Shown here: positions 25,763 through 34,715 of the stretch, piece by piece
Position numbering within the stretch: position 1 is the stretch's first letter
Layout of the letters: every line of letters starts with the position of its first letter
NCBI RefSeq assembly: GCF_025813715.1
Contig: NZ_CP107532.1
Span: 4,728,001-4,792,000, forward strand
Length of the DNA: 64,000 nucleotides
DNA from: Methylobacterium sp. FF17
Lineage (GTDB): Bacteria; Pseudomonadota; Alphaproteobacteria; Rhizobiales; Beijerinckiaceae
Direction: 5' to 3'
Made by a program: the position numbers and the translations under genes
Notes under the pieces: generated by a model
Told to the model about the DNA's origin: nothing
Seen by the model: the letters and a program-made list of their open reading frames with translations, nothing else
The model's database searches: none

Positions 25763-27132
25763 TAGACCCCGATTACCAGGAACACCGCCGCGGTCTTCAG
25801 GAGGGTGATGGCGAAGACGTCGGCATAGGCCTGCCGGTGGGTGAGGCCCGTGACCGACAGCAGGGTGATGACGGCGCCGTTGTGCGGCAGGGTGTCCATG
25901 CCGCCGCTCGCCATGCTGGCCACCCGGTGCAGCACCTCCATGGGGATGTTGGCCGCCTGCGCCGCCGCGATGAAGGTGGAGGACATGGCCGCCAGCGCGA
26001 TGCTCATGCCGCCCGAGGCCGAGCCGGTGATGCCGGCCAGCGCCGTCACCGTGACGGCCTCGTTGACCAGCGGGTTCGGGATCGCCGAGAGGGCGTCGCG
26101 GATGACGAGGAAGCCGGGGAGCGCGGCGATGACCGCGCCGAAGCCGTATTCGGAAGCCGTGTTCATGGCCGCCAGCAGCGAGCCCGCCACCGCCGCGCGG
26201 CTGCCTTCCGCGAAGCCCTGGGAGACCGGGCGCCAGGCGAAGACCAGCACGGTGATGATGCCGGCGAGCAGCGCCAGCTCCACCGCCCAGATCGCGGTGA
26301 CCGACGAGACCGTCGTGACGATGGGCTTGTCGAGGCCGGCCAGCGCCGTCTCCGCCTTGGCCCCGTAGAAGCGCGGGATCGCGGCGGTGAAGGCGAGGTT
26401 CGACAGGCCGACCACGATCAGCGGCAGGAGGGCGATGGCCGGGTGGGCGCGGGCGGCCTCGTCCATCACCTGCGGCTCGTTGCTGTGGCCGGTGCCGTAG
26501 CCCTCGCCCTTGCGCTTGGCCGAGGCGATGCGCCCGTCGAGATAGGCGACGCCGACCACGAGGATGAAGACCGCGCCGATCAGCCCGAGCCAGGGGGCGG
26601 CCCAGGTGTTGGTGCCGAAGAAGGTGGTGGGGATGATGTTCTGGATCTGCGGCGTGCCGGGCAGCGCGTCCATCGTGTAGGAGAAGGCCCCGAGCGCGAT
26701 GGTGCCGGGGATCAGGCGCTTGGGGATGTCGCTGAGGCGGAAGGCTTCGGCCGCGAAGGGATAGACCGCGAACACCACCACGAAGAGCGAGACGCCCCCG
26801 TAGGTGAGCAGGTTGCAGACCAGCACGATGGAGAGGACGGCGCGCCTGGCGCCCACCAGTTCGATCACGGCGGTCACGATGGAGCGGGAGAAGCCCGACA
26901 TCTCGATGACCTTGCCGAACACCGCGCCGAGCAGGAACACCGGGAAGTACAGCTTCACGAAGCCGACCATCTTCTCCATGAACAGGCCGGAGAAGACCGG
27001 CAGCACCGCCGAAGGATCGGTGAGCAGCACCGCCAGCAGGGCGGCCACCGGCGCGAACAGGATGACGGAAAAGCCGCGATAGGCGACGAGCATCAGGAAG
27101 CCGAGCGCCAGAAGCGCTATGAACAGGCTCAT
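25741..27132 (-). CDS. GntP family permease
   Basis: 463 residues from ATG 27132, with GGAGGA correctly spaced upstream. Twelve or so membrane segments; GntP/Gnt-I hallmarks include FPVFLLGAVFGKVIEMSGF, LPGTPQIQNIIPTTFFGTNT and ASGGMDTLPHNGAVITLLSV. The family imports gluconate, D-serine, D-glycerate or related small hydroxy acids by proton symport. No catabolic gene adjoins to indicate the substrate. Confidence 0.92.
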   Translation of the reverse strand: MSLFIALLALGFLMLVAYRGFSVILFAPVAALLAVLLTDPSAVLPVFSGLFMEKMVGFVKLYFPVFLLGAVFGKVIEMSGFSRSIVTAVIELVGARRAVLSIVLVCNLLTYGGVSLFVVVFAVYPFAAEAFRLSDIPKRLIPGTIALGAFSYTMDALPGTPQIQNIIPTTFFGTNTWAAPWLGLIGAVFILVVGVAYLDGRIASAKRKGEGYGTGHSNEPQVMDEAARAHPAIALLPLIVVGLSNLAFTAAIPRFYGAKAETALAGLDKPIVTTVSSVTAIWAVELALLAGIITVLVFAWRPVSQGFAEGSRAAVAGSLLAAMNTASEYGFGAVIAALPGFLVIRDALSAIPNPLVNEAVTVTALAGITGSASGGMSIALAAMSSTFIAAAQAANIPMEVLHRVASMASGGMDTLPHNGAVITLLSVTGLTHRQAYADVFAITLLKTAAVFLVIGVYYLTGIV

Positions 27133-27306
27133 GGGAATGGCGTCCTCCGGGTGGCCGATGTCCACGGCCTTGCGCAGGATGGTACAAGCCGCGCCCCTGC
27201 GGCACCATCGCGGCCTTGACCGCTGCGGTGACACGCCTCTGTAAGCGTTAGGTTTTTATGGGCGGGCCGAGGCGCCGCTTGAGTCCGTTCAGGAGACCGC
27301 GAAGCC

Positions 27307-28518
27307 GTGGCGACACTTCCTCCCACATCCGAATCCTTCGCGGTCGCCGTGGTCGGTGCCGGCGCGGCGGGCCTTGCCCTCGCCCTCGCCCTGACGCGGG
27401 GCGGCGTCGCCACCGCCCTCGTCGGACGCCACGCCCCCGTGGCGGACGGGCGCACGGTGGCGCTCCTCGACGGGTCCGTGCGCTTCCTCGACGCGCTGGG
27501 AGTCTGGCCGGCCCTCGCGCCCCATGCCAGCCCGCTTGCCGAACTCCACATCGTCGACGACACCGGCAGCCTGTTCCGGCCGCCTCCGGCCCGCTTCGTC
27601 GCCACCGAGATCGGGCTCGAGGCCTTCGGCTGGAACGTGGAGAGCGCCCGCCTCGTGGAGGGACTGCGGGCGCAGGCGCGCGGGACCGAGAACCTCACCC
27701 TGGTCGAGAGCGACGCGGAGGGTTTCTCGGCCGGCGAGGCGGAGGCCACGCTTACGCTGACGGAGGGCGGCACGCTGTCGGCGCGCCTCGTCGTCGGGGC
27801 GGACGGGGCGCGCTCGCGGTTGCGCGAGGCCGCCGGCATCGTGCCCCGCACCTGGTCCTACCCGCAGGCTGCGATCACCACGATCCTGGCCCATGCGCGG
27901 CCCCACCGCGACGTCTCCACCGAGTTCCACACCCGGCAGGGGCCGTTCACCCTGGTGCCGCTGCCCGGCGGGCATCGCTCCAGCCTCGTCTGGGTGATGG
28001 GCGAAGGCCCGGCCCGGCGCATGGCCGACCTCGACGATGCGGCGCTGGCCCGGGCGGTGGAGCATCAGGCGCAGGCCATGCTCGGCGCCATGCGGATCGA
28101 CGGCCCGCGCGGCCTCGTGCCGATGCGGGGCCTGTCCCTGCCCAGCCCCGTCGGAGCCCGGCTCGCCCTCGTCGGTGAGGCTGCCCACGTCTTCCCGCCC
28201 ATCGGGGCGCAGGGGTTGAACCTCGGCCTGCGGGACGTGGCGGCCCTGCGCGACGCGGTGATGCGGGCGGTGGAGGACGGGCGCGACCCGGGTTCGCGCG
28301 CGGCGCTCGCCGGCTTCGCGCGGGGGCGCCGCCTCGACGCCCGCCTGCGCACCACGGCGGTGGACGCCCTCAACCGAAGCCTGCTCGCCAGCCTCCTGCC
28401 GGTCGACGCCCTGCGCGGCCTCGGGCTCCTCGCCATGACGACGATCGGCCCGCTGCGCCGCCTCGTCATGCGCGAGGGCGTACTGCCCCGCCTGGGCGCC
28501 CCGAGCCTGATGCGCTGA
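27307..28518 (+). CDS. UbiH/UbiF family FAD-dependent hydroxylase
   Basis: 403 residues from GTG 27307. It has the dinucleotide-binding motif VAVVGAGAAGLALALALTRG, the DG motif in VVGADGARSRLREAAGI and the FAD-ribityl motif LVGEAAHVFPPIGAQGLNLG, in the order of class A flavoprotein monooxygenases. The last motif (AHVFPPIGAQGLNLG) is characteristic of ubiquinone-ring hydroxylases UbiH/UbiF/UbiL. Which ring position it would oxidise cannot be told. Confidence 0.88.
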   Translation: MATLPPTSESFAVAVVGAGAAGLALALALTRGGVATALVGRHAPVADGRTVALLDGSVRFLDALGVWPALAPHASPLAELHIVDDTGSLFRPPPARFVATEIGLEAFGWNVESARLVEGLRAQARGTENLTLVESDAEGFSAGEAEATLTLTEGGTLSARLVVGADGARSRLREAAGIVPRTWSYPQAAITTILAHARPHRDVSTEFHTRQGPFTLVPLPGGHRSSLVWVMGEGPARRMADLDDAALARAVEHQAQAMLGAMRIDGPRGLVPMRGLSLPSPVGARLALVGEAAHVFPPIGAQGLNLGLRDVAALRDAVMRAVEDGRDPGSRAALAGFARGRRLDARLRTTAVDALNRSLLASLLPVDALRGLGLLAMTTIGPLRRLVMREGVLPRLGAPSLMR

Positions 28519-28522
28519 CGCC

Positions 28523-29794
28523 TCAGCGTCCGGCGAGGCTCCGGATCGCGGGCGGGTCCGTCGCCTCGCGCGCGGCCCGGTGATCCACCGAGCCCGTGGC
28601 GATCTCCGCGGGGTCCGGGCCGTTCCGGAAGGCGGTACCGTCCCGGCCGAGCGCCGCGCCGTGGGCGAACAGGGCCTTCATGTAGCCCTGGTCGAAGGGC
28701 GCCGCGGAGGTCTTGCCGAAGCGCCCGTCGATCTGCGCGACCTGCAGGTCGAGGCCGGTGCGCCGGGCATAGCCCTCGCTCAGCGCCAGGGTCGCGCGCG
28801 TCTGCGCCTTGATCGCCGCCGACATCGAGCGGCCGAGCACGCTCAGGGTGGTGCGCGACGCCATCTGGAAGTCCGGCGTCAGGCTGTTGTTGATCACGAG
28901 GTACACCCGATGCGTCGGCAGGGGCTTCGGGTCCCGGGCCAGCAGCATCGCTTCCGGGGCGAGGTAGTACGGCGCGGTGGTGCCGCCGTCGTCGTGCATC
29001 TCCTGAAAGCGCTTGGGCTGGGCGCCGTTGCCCGCCACCGCGTCGATCATCACCGGCGGGAATACGCCGGGTACGGCGGCGGAGGCCAGGATCACCGACC
29101 GGAACAGGGCGAGCGCCTTGGGGCCGCCGGCCTGCGCGATGGCCCCCATGTCCCACAGGACCGGGCGCTCGCCGTCCACGATCGTCGTCACCACGAGGAG
29201 GCGGCGGCCCTTGGCGTGCTCGGCCGCCACGGCCTTGAGGAGCGCCGGTGTGACGGCCCGCTCGATGCGCCGCTTGAGGGGCCAGGTGTCGGTGAGCGCC
29301 TCGTTCGTGCCGCCGAACTCGAACACGTCGGCCGCCGAGACCTCGGTGTAGTTCTCGCGCAGCATCGCGTCGCCGGATGATCCGATGAACGCGAAGGGCG
29401 CGATCATCGCGCCGGTGCTGACGCCCGTGATGACGCCGAAATCGGGCCGGGTCCCGGCCTCGCTCCAGCCGTTGAGCAGGCCGGCCGCGAAGGCGCCGTT
29501 CTCGCCGCCGCCCGAAAGGACGAGCCAGGGCCGGCTGGCGGCGGCGGCACCGTTGAGGAGCGTGCGGAACGCGCCGGCGTCATCGCCCGCGATGCGGACG
29601 GCGGGGCTCAAACCCTCGGGCCGCGCTGTGATCGCCTCGGCGGCGGTGAAGGCCACGCGCTCGGTCTGGCGGGACTCGCTCGCCCTGTTCCGCTCGGCGG
29701 CCAGGACCGTCTGCGGAAGGCTCAGGGCGATCACGGCCGTGCAGAGCAGCGCCCGGGACCGGAAGCCGCTGCGCCTGATCGATGATCCGGACAT
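28523..29794 (-). CDS. Patatin-like phospholipase with signal peptide
   Basis: 423 residues from ATG 29794 (MSGSSIRRSGFRSRALLC), with AAGGA upstream at good spacing; a hydrophobic signal segment ends near VLAAERN, so it is exported or lipid-anchored. The patatin catalytic dyad is complete: oxyanion loop LSGGGENGAFAAG, nucleophile elbow GVSTG and the Asp of MHDDGGTTAP. Patatins are acyl hydrolases acting on phospholipids. It converges with the hydroxylase gene, separated by 4 bp. Confidence 0.88.
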   Translation of the reverse strand: MSGSSIRRSGFRSRALLCTAVIALSLPQTVLAAERNRASESRQTERVAFTAAEAITARPEGLSPAVRIAGDDAGAFRTLLNGAAAASRPWLVLSGGGENGAFAAGLLNGWSEAGTRPDFGVITGVSTGAMIAPFAFIGSSGDAMLRENYTEVSAADVFEFGGTNEALTDTWPLKRRIERAVTPALLKAVAAEHAKGRRLLVVTTIVDGERPVLWDMGAIAQAGGPKALALFRSVILASAAVPGVFPPVMIDAVAGNGAQPKRFQEMHDDGGTTAPYYLAPEAMLLARDPKPLPTHRVYLVINNSLTPDFQMASRTTLSVLGRSMSAAIKAQTRATLALSEGYARRTGLDLQVAQIDGRFGKTSAAPFDQGYMKALFAHGAALGRDGTAFRNGPDPAEIATGSVDHRAAREATDPPAIRSLAGR

Positions 29795-29997
29795 GGGGTC
29801 CGTCCTTCGTGTTGGGTGAGGTGCCCCCCTCATCGTGAGAACGTGAGGGGGCGACGCGCGTTCCGGGTAGGTCCTCCGATCCGGTTGCATGGCAAACGTT
29901 CTGCGTGCGTCCGCACACCTTTACGCGGGGGCGGACCTTGAACTAACCGCTGGGGCGGGACCCCGATACGACAGAAGAACCGGAGCCTGAGACGCCC

Positions 29998-31050
29998 ATG
30001 AAACTGCCACGCCGCTTCTTCCAGCCGCTCGCCACCGGCGCGCCGGCCCCCTTCCGCGAGCTTCCCGTCAAGCTCGAGCGCATGATCCACTTCGTGCCGC
30101 CCCACAATGAGAAGGTGCGTGCCCGCGTGCCGGAGCTCGCCGCCACCGTCGACGTGGTGCTCGGCAACCTCGAGGACGCGGTGCCGGTCGACCAGAAGGA
30201 GGCCGCCCGCAAGGGCTTCGTGGCGATGGCGCAAGCCACCGACTTCGCCGCCACCGGCACGGGCCTCTGGACCCGCATCAACGCCCTGAACTCCCCCTGG
30301 ATCCTGGACGACCTGTTCGAGATCGTCTCCCAGGTCGGATCCAAGCTCGACGTGGTGATGGTGCCCAAGGTCGAGGGGCCGTGGGACATCCACTACGTCG
30401 ACCAGCTGCTGGCTCAGCTCGAGGCCCGGCACGGGGTGGAGAAGCCGATCCTCGTCCACGCCATCCTGGAGACGGCGGAAGGCGTCGCCAACGTCGATGC
30501 CATCGCCTCCGCCTCGCCCCGCATGCACGGCATGAGCCTCGGCCCCGCCGACCTCGCGGCCTCGCGCGGCATGAAGACCACCCGCGTCGGCGGCGGCCAC
30601 CCGGATTACCGCGTCGTCGCCGACCCGACCCAGGACGGCGCCGCCCGCGCCAGTGCGCAGCAGGACCTCTGGCACTACACCATCGCGAAAATGGTCGATG
30701 CCTGCATGGCCAACGGGCTCAAGGCCTTCTACGGCCCCTTCGGCGACTTCTCGGACGGGGAGGCCTGCGAGGCCCAGTTCCGCAACGCCTTCCTGATGGG
30801 CTGCGCCGGAGCCTGGACCCTGCACCCGAACCAGGTCGCCATCGCCAAGCGGGTCTTCGCGCCCGACCCGGCGGAGGTCGCCTTCGCGGTGCGGATCGTC
30901 GAGGCGATGCCGGACGGCACCGGCGCGGTGATGCTCGACGGCAAGATGCAGGACGACGCCACCTGGAAGCAGGCCAAGGTCATCGTGGATCTCGCCAGAC
31001 TCGTCGCCGAGAAGGACCCGGAGCTGGCCAAGACCTACGGCCTGGCCTGA
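29998..31050 (+). CDS. mcl: Malyl-CoA/beta-methylmalyl-CoA lyase (Chloroflexus-type HpcH/CitE fold)
   Basis: A 350-residue TIM-barrel CoA-ester lyase. Conserved active-site stretches are [14 protein letters not shown] (Mg-binding Asp), [27 protein letters not shown] and [20 protein letters not shown]. Length and these stretches, especially [12 protein letters not shown] and [20 protein letters not shown], match my recollection of the Chloroflexus trifunctional malyl-CoA lyase more than the roughly 324-residue methylotroph MclA. It would cleave malyl-CoA to glyoxylate and acetyl-CoA, and beta-methylmalyl-CoA to glyoxylate and propionyl-CoA, in the serine or ethylmalonyl-CoA pathways. It stands alone, with no pathway genes beside it. 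Confidence 0.85.
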   Translation: MKLPRRFFQPLATGAPAPFRELPVKLERMIHFVPPHNEKVRARVPELAATVDVVLGNLEDAVPVDQKEAARKGFVAMAQATDFAATGTGLWTRINALNSPWILDDLFEIVSQVGSKLDVVMVPKVEGPWDIHYVDQLLAQLEARHGVEKPILVHAILETAEGVANVDAIASASPRMHGMSLGPADLAASRGMKTTRVGGGHPDYRVVADPTQDGAARASAQQDLWHYTIAKMVDACMANGLKAFYGPFGDFSDGEACEAQFRNAFLMGCAGAWTLHPNQVAIAKRVFAPDPAEVAFAVRIVEAMPDGTGAVMLDGKMQDDATWKQAKVIVDLARLVAEKDPELAKTYGLA

Positions 31051-31069
31051 GCTTTTCGGCCCCGCGTCC

Positions 31070-31094
31070 CATCGTCGGCGACATGCCGACGATG
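31070..31094 (+). terminator. Perfect 10-bp hairpin between mcl and hspQ
   Basis: CATCGTCGGC and GCCGACGATG flank a five-base loop, 20 bp after the malyl-CoA lyase stop and 34 bp before the hspQ start. TTATTTT follows 19 bases later. It may attenuate read-through or lie in the hspQ leader; no clear U-tract adjoins the stem. Confidence 0.5.
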
Positions 31095-31127
31095 ACAAGC
31101 GGCGCGGGGCATCTTATTTTGCTGGTC

Positions 31128-31484
31128 ATGACCGACACGATCACCGCCGATCCCCTGATGAGAACCGCCAAGTTCGGCCTCGGCGCCGTGGTGCGCCACC
31201 GCATCTACCCGTTCCGCGGCATCGTCTTCGACATCGACCCCGTGTTCGACAACACCGAGGAATGGTGGCTGGCGATCCCCGAGGAGGTCCGGCCGCGCAA
31301 GGACCAGCCCTTCTACCACCTGCTCGCCGAGAACGCGGAGAGCGAGTACGTCGCCTACGTGTCCGAGCAGAACCTGCTGCCCGACACCTCGGGCGAGGCC
31401 CTGCGCCACACCGGCATCGCCGAGGTGTTCGAGCGCGGTGCCGATGGCCATTACCGCATGCGCGGGGCGGCCCACGCGAACTGA
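31128..31484 (+). CDS. hspQ: Heat shock protein HspQ (hemimethylated DNA-binding/YccV fold)
   Basis: 118 residues from ATG 31128. AKFGLGAVVRHRIYPFRGIV, FDIDPVFDNTEEWW and PFYHLLAENAESEYVAYVSE are diagnostic of the HspQ/YccV family, a small beta-barrel. In Escherichia coli HspQ is a heat-shock protein that modulates Lon and binds hemimethylated DNA. The alternative ATG 31158 (MRTAKFGLG) would remove ten non-conserved residues. A very strong hairpin terminator follows 53 bp after the stop. Confidence 0.93.
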   Translation: MTDTITADPLMRTAKFGLGAVVRHRIYPFRGIVFDIDPVFDNTEEWWLAIPEEVRPRKDQPFYHLLAENAESEYVAYVSEQNLLPDTSGEALRHTGIAEVFERGADGHYRMRGAAHAN

Positions 31485-31536
31485 TTCGGGCTCCGGTCGG
31501 CCGATTCGACGACGTTCCCAAGGATTCTCCGAGCCG

Positions 31537-31579
31537 CGACGAAACAAGGCCAGGCGCGATGCCTGGCCTTGTTTCGTCG
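31537..31579. terminator. Strong bidirectional terminator after hspQ
   Basis: A 19-bp perfect stem (31537-31555 with 31561-31579) around the loop GCGAT. The outer stem contains GAAAC/GTTTC, which supplies T-rich flanks on both strands. It lies between the convergent hspQ and IalB-like genes and can serve both. Confidence 0.85.
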
Positions 31580-31612
31580 TGCGGGGCCGGCCGCGCGAGG
31601 CGACCGGCGGGG

Positions 31613-31657
31613 GCGCTCAGGGCTTGAGCGCTTAGGACTTGAGCGCTTAGGGCTTGG
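31613..31657. repeat. Three 15-bp tandem copies at the 3' end of the IalB-like gene
   Basis: GCGCTCAGGGCTTGA, GCGCTTAGGACTTGA and GCGCTTAGGGCTTGG in direct succession. The stop codon of the IalB-like gene (31647-31649) lies in the last copy and the next unit repeats an in-frame TAA. Confidence 0.8.
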
Positions 31658-32417
31658 GCGCGGGGGCCGGGGCGCCGCCGGCGGCGTTCTGCTGCTCCAG
31701 CTTCTTGCGCATGTCCTCGGAGCGCTTCTCCAGCTCGCTCTGGAGCTTCTTCTGCTGCTCCTCGAGCACCTTCGGGTCGATGGCCGGGCCGTCGAAGGCC
31801 TTGCCGAAGCCGGCGATCGGCACCGCGAAGGTGACCTCGCGCTGGGTCTGGTTCTGGACGCTGACGTTCAGGGCGGTGCCCTTCTTCATCGCGTTGACGA
31901 GCTCGGGGCCGACGCCGCCGGCTTCCGCGAAGCAGCCGTTGGGGAAGCAGACCGCGAACTTGCCCGCCGTGCCCTGCTGGCCGTCCACGGTGAAGCGGAT
32001 GCCCGGCTGCAGCAGCAGGCCCAGCGGCAGGAGGAAGCGGACCACGCGCGCTTCCTGCTTCTGGGCGGCGTTCTTCATCTCGTAGACGGCGACCGCGAGG
32101 ACCGGCTGGCCCTGGTCGGAAACGAAGTCGCGGGTGGTGTAGCAGACGTCGGTGCCGCTGCCCTGATCCTTGCCGCAGACCTTGGTCCATTCCGTCTGGG
32201 CGGGATCGGACTTCACGTTGACGATCTGCGGGCCGGTCTGGGCGGCGTTGGTCGGGGCGCCGGCGGGCGGAGCCGTCGGAGCGGGCGCGGCCGGGGCCGC
32301 CTTGCCCTTGGGGGCCTGCGCGTAGGCCGGTCCAGCAAGCCCTGCTCCTGCAAGCCCCGCGAGGGCAAGGAACGTGGCGGCGCGCAGCGGGCGTGCGGGA
32401 CTTTTGGCGAAGAACAT
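31647..32417 (-). CDS. Invasion-associated locus B (IalB) family protein
   Basis: 256 residues from ATG 32417 (MFFAKSPARPLRAATFLALA) with a signal peptide ending near AYAQA. An Ala/Pro linker leads to the IalB domain: EWTKVCGKDQ, DVCYTTRDFVSDQGQPVLAV, LPLGLLLQPGIRFTVDGQ and CFPNGCFAEA, with paired cysteines typical of the periplasmic beta-rich fold. The C-terminus is a charged helix (EEQQKKLQSELEKRSEDMRK). Named from Bartonella, the family is general in alphaproteobacteria, and its role here is unknown. Confidence 0.88.
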   Translation of the reverse strand: MFFAKSPARPLRAATFLALAGLAGAGLAGPAYAQAPKGKAAPAAPAPTAPPAGAPTNAAQTGPQIVNVKSDPAQTEWTKVCGKDQGSGTDVCYTTRDFVSDQGQPVLAVAVYEMKNAAQKQEARVVRFLLPLGLLLQPGIRFTVDGQQGTAGKFAVCFPNGCFAEAGGVGPELVNAMKKGTALNVSVQNQTQREVTFAVPIAGFGKAFDGPAIDPKVLEEQQKKLQSELEKRSEDMRKKLEQQNAAGGAPAPAPKP

Positions 32418-33004
32418 CAGCTCTGACCCCTTAGGATTCGGCGTAACGGATTCGGCTTGCGGAATGCGCCTCGAAGCTGGGGCGCGGATTCGCATCGAAC
32501 GGTTTGGACTTCAAGGGCGCTTCGGCCTCGGGGCAGCGTTCCGGCCCCAGTTTGGCGGATTGACCGCATCCGGACGGGTCGGAATGGTGCCCCTGCGACC
32601 GAGATTGCTCCTCGCGAACATGAATGGACCGGGATGCGACCGGCGCGGTGGAGCCCCCTCAGCCCCGCCCGGAAACCCCTGGACCGCAACCCCTGGACCG
32701 CGCCGGTGGGCGGCGCGTCCCGCCTGAACGACAGGGCGGCCTGCTTTCCCCCCGATTGCGGCGAAGACATGACACCCTCGGGGCCGGGACCGCTGCGTGG
32801 CCGCGCCGGCGCGCCCTGAGGCCCGAGACCCGTGCCCGAGACCGAACCGCGATGAGCTCGCTGGAATCCGGGTCTGCTCACGCGTCGGCAGCCGTCCGCC
32901 GGACCTCACGGGCTCCGACCCTCGCTCGGGGTCGACGGGCCTCGGTCTTAAGCCGCGCTTAACCCTAAGGGTTCACGAACAGCCTGTAGCGGGAGTCAGC
33001 GCAC
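32418..33004. other. Intergenic region
   Basis: 587 bp between divergent genes with no convincing coding sequence; the short frames present are low-complexity Arg/Pro/Gly. It must carry the promoters of both neighbours. Near the right end lies the palindrome AACCCTAAGGGTT (32961-32973), preceded by CTTAAGCCGCGCTTAA, 32 bp before the start of the next gene. Confidence 0.5.
32961..32973. promoter_or_regulatory. Perfect palindrome AACCCTAAGGGTT
   Basis: A 13-bp dyad immediately upstream of the GTG at 33005, next to a second dyad CTTAAG-CCGCG-CTTAA. Position and symmetry suit a repressor operator, but no regulator can be named. Confidence 0.4.
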
Positions 33005-34405
33005 GTGTCGGCGCAGCAAGCAGCCCATCTCCTCGAATCCGTCCGTGCGGGGATTCCCCTGTCCCGGGTCGGCGCGCTCATGTCCGGTGGACCGGCCGCG
33101 ACCGGAATCCGTTCCGCCAGCGGAGTCCCCTCCCCGGCCCCGCCGGCGCCGCCCACGCGGGGCTCCGCCGATCCCGGCCCCGACGGCGTCCGGGTTCCGC
33201 CCCGGGCCCAGCGCCTCTGCACCCTGCTCGCCGCCACGGCGCAGGCTCATCCGGACCGCCTGGCCTTCATCGATCCCGCGCACAAGCCCCTCTGGAGCGC
33301 CCGGCCCGCCATCAGCTGGACCTATGCGGCGGCCGCCGAGATCGTCGCCCGCCTCGCCCAGGGCCTGCGCAGCTGGCGCCTGGCCCCGGCCAGCCGCATC
33401 GGCATCGCGCTCGCCGGCAGCTCCGAGAGCTTCCTCGCCTACCTCGCGGTGGAGGCGGCGGGACACGTCCCCTGCCTGCTGCCCCTCGCCTTCGACGAAG
33501 AGGCCCTGCTCGCGGCGGTGCAGGCGGCGGCCCTGCCCGCCGTGATCACGCAGACCCGCTTCGGCGCCCTCGCGCCCGCCGAGCGCCTCTGCCGGGTCGC
33601 GGTGCGGTATTTCGGCCTGCGCTACCTCGCCGCCTTCGGGCCGGACGTCCCCGATGGGGTCATCAACCTCGACGCGATGGTCCTCGACCAGGCGGGCGGG
33701 GCGTTTGCGGACGGCCCCGGCGGGATGATCAGCTTCCTCGGCGGCGATCCCGCGCGGCCGGTCCATCGCGGCAGCGACGCGCTGCTCGCCGCCATCGCGG
33801 TCTATCTCGTCACCGCCCGGGTGCAGCCCGGCGACCGGATCCTCAGCCTGCTGCCGCAGGACGACCTGCGCGGCCTCGTCACCGGCCTCGGCGCCGCCCT
33901 CGTCTCCGGCGCCGGGCTCGAGACCCTGCCGGTCTTCGAGGCCCGGAGCTTCGCCGCCAGCCTCGACCGGCCGCTCCCGACCCGGCTCGTCGCGCCCGCC
34001 GCCCTGGAGCGCAACCTCGCCGCCTGCCGGCTGCCGGCGAGCCTCGCCTCCCTCACCCTGGCGCATCGCGCACCGGGGCGCCTCGGCCAGCGCTGGCTGA
34101 GCCCGCAGGCGGACCGCGCGGTGGTGGATGTGGTGGCCTTCGAGGAGACCGCGCTGCTGGCCGGTGCCCGGGCGGCCAACGACGTCGCCCTCGCGCTGAC
34201 CCATCCCGAGCGCGGGCACCTGTTCTCGACCCTCATGGCCCTGCGCCGTGACGCGGAGGGGCGCCTCGCCTTCCGGGGACGGGCCTGCCAGGCCGGTGCG
34301 CTGCAGCGCGATGGGACGATCCCCGAGATGGTCGATGACTGGATGCCCTCGTCCTTCGTGACGGGCGTCGAGGACGACCGCACCCTGGCGATCCGCCACG
34401 CCTGA
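33005..34405 (+). CDS. Degenerate ANL-superfamily (AMP-binding) protein lacking signature loop and C-domain
   Basis: 466 residues from GTG 33005 (GGGAG nine bases upstream); ATG 33080 is an alternative. Residues 70-150 read like the start of an acyl-CoA synthetase (HPDRLAFIDPAHKPLWSARP, ISWTYAAAAEIVARLAQGLR, SSESFLAYLAVEAAGHVP). Where the P-loop STSGTTGxPKG should be, the protein has MISFLGGDPARPVHRGSDAL, without the Ser/Thr/Gly run or Lys. The family's C-terminal lid domain with its catalytic Lys is absent. It is probably not an active ligase; a binding or regulatory role is inference. Confidence 0.65.
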   Translation: MSAQQAAHLLESVRAGIPLSRVGALMSGGPAATGIRSASGVPSPAPPAPPTRGSADPGPDGVRVPPRAQRLCTLLAATAQAHPDRLAFIDPAHKPLWSARPAISWTYAAAAEIVARLAQGLRSWRLAPASRIGIALAGSSESFLAYLAVEAAGHVPCLLPLAFDEEALLAAVQAAALPAVITQTRFGALAPAERLCRVAVRYFGLRYLAAFGPDVPDGVINLDAMVLDQAGGAFADGPGGMISFLGGDPARPVHRGSDALLAAIAVYLVTARVQPGDRILSLLPQDDLRGLVTGLGAALVSGAGLETLPVFEARSFAASLDRPLPTRLVAPAALERNLAACRLPASLASLTLAHRAPGRLGQRWLSPQADRAVVDVVAFEETALLAGARAANDVALALTHPERGHLFSTLMALRRDAEGRLAFRGRACQAGALQRDGTIPEMVDDWMPSSFVTGVEDDRTLAIRHA

Positions 34406-34715
34406 GGCGTCATGCGCCCGTCACGTCCCTCCGGGCCGGACCGCACGGTCCGGATGCCCCCGCCTCGTCTCCGGGGCTGCGCTGCGGCGACGGGGCTGCG
34501 CTGCGGCGACGGGGCTGCGCTGCGGCGACGGGGATTGTCGGTGCCTGACAGGGCCTTGCGCCGCACCGGAGCGCAAGACCATCGCCGCATGATGCGGCGC
34601 ACCGAATCGGTTCATCCCCGGGTCACCGAAGAGAATGCAAGGTCATTCTCGAAACGTGGCCGGCGAACCAACCGCCTCCATGTGTGTTGTCACACGGGTC
34701 TCTTTCCAAGAGACG
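34406..34715. other. Intergenic region with 19-bp tandem repeat
   Basis: 310 bp without a convincing gene. It contains three perfect 19-bp copies (34472-34528) and, to the right, a less GC-rich stretch preceding the ATG at 34716, which probably holds that gene's promoter. Confidence 0.5.
34472..34528. repeat. Three perfect 19-bp tandem copies
   Basis: Unit CGGGGCTGCGCTGCGGCGA at 34472, 34491 and 34510, followed by a partial CGGGG. It is non-coding. Confidence 0.92.
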
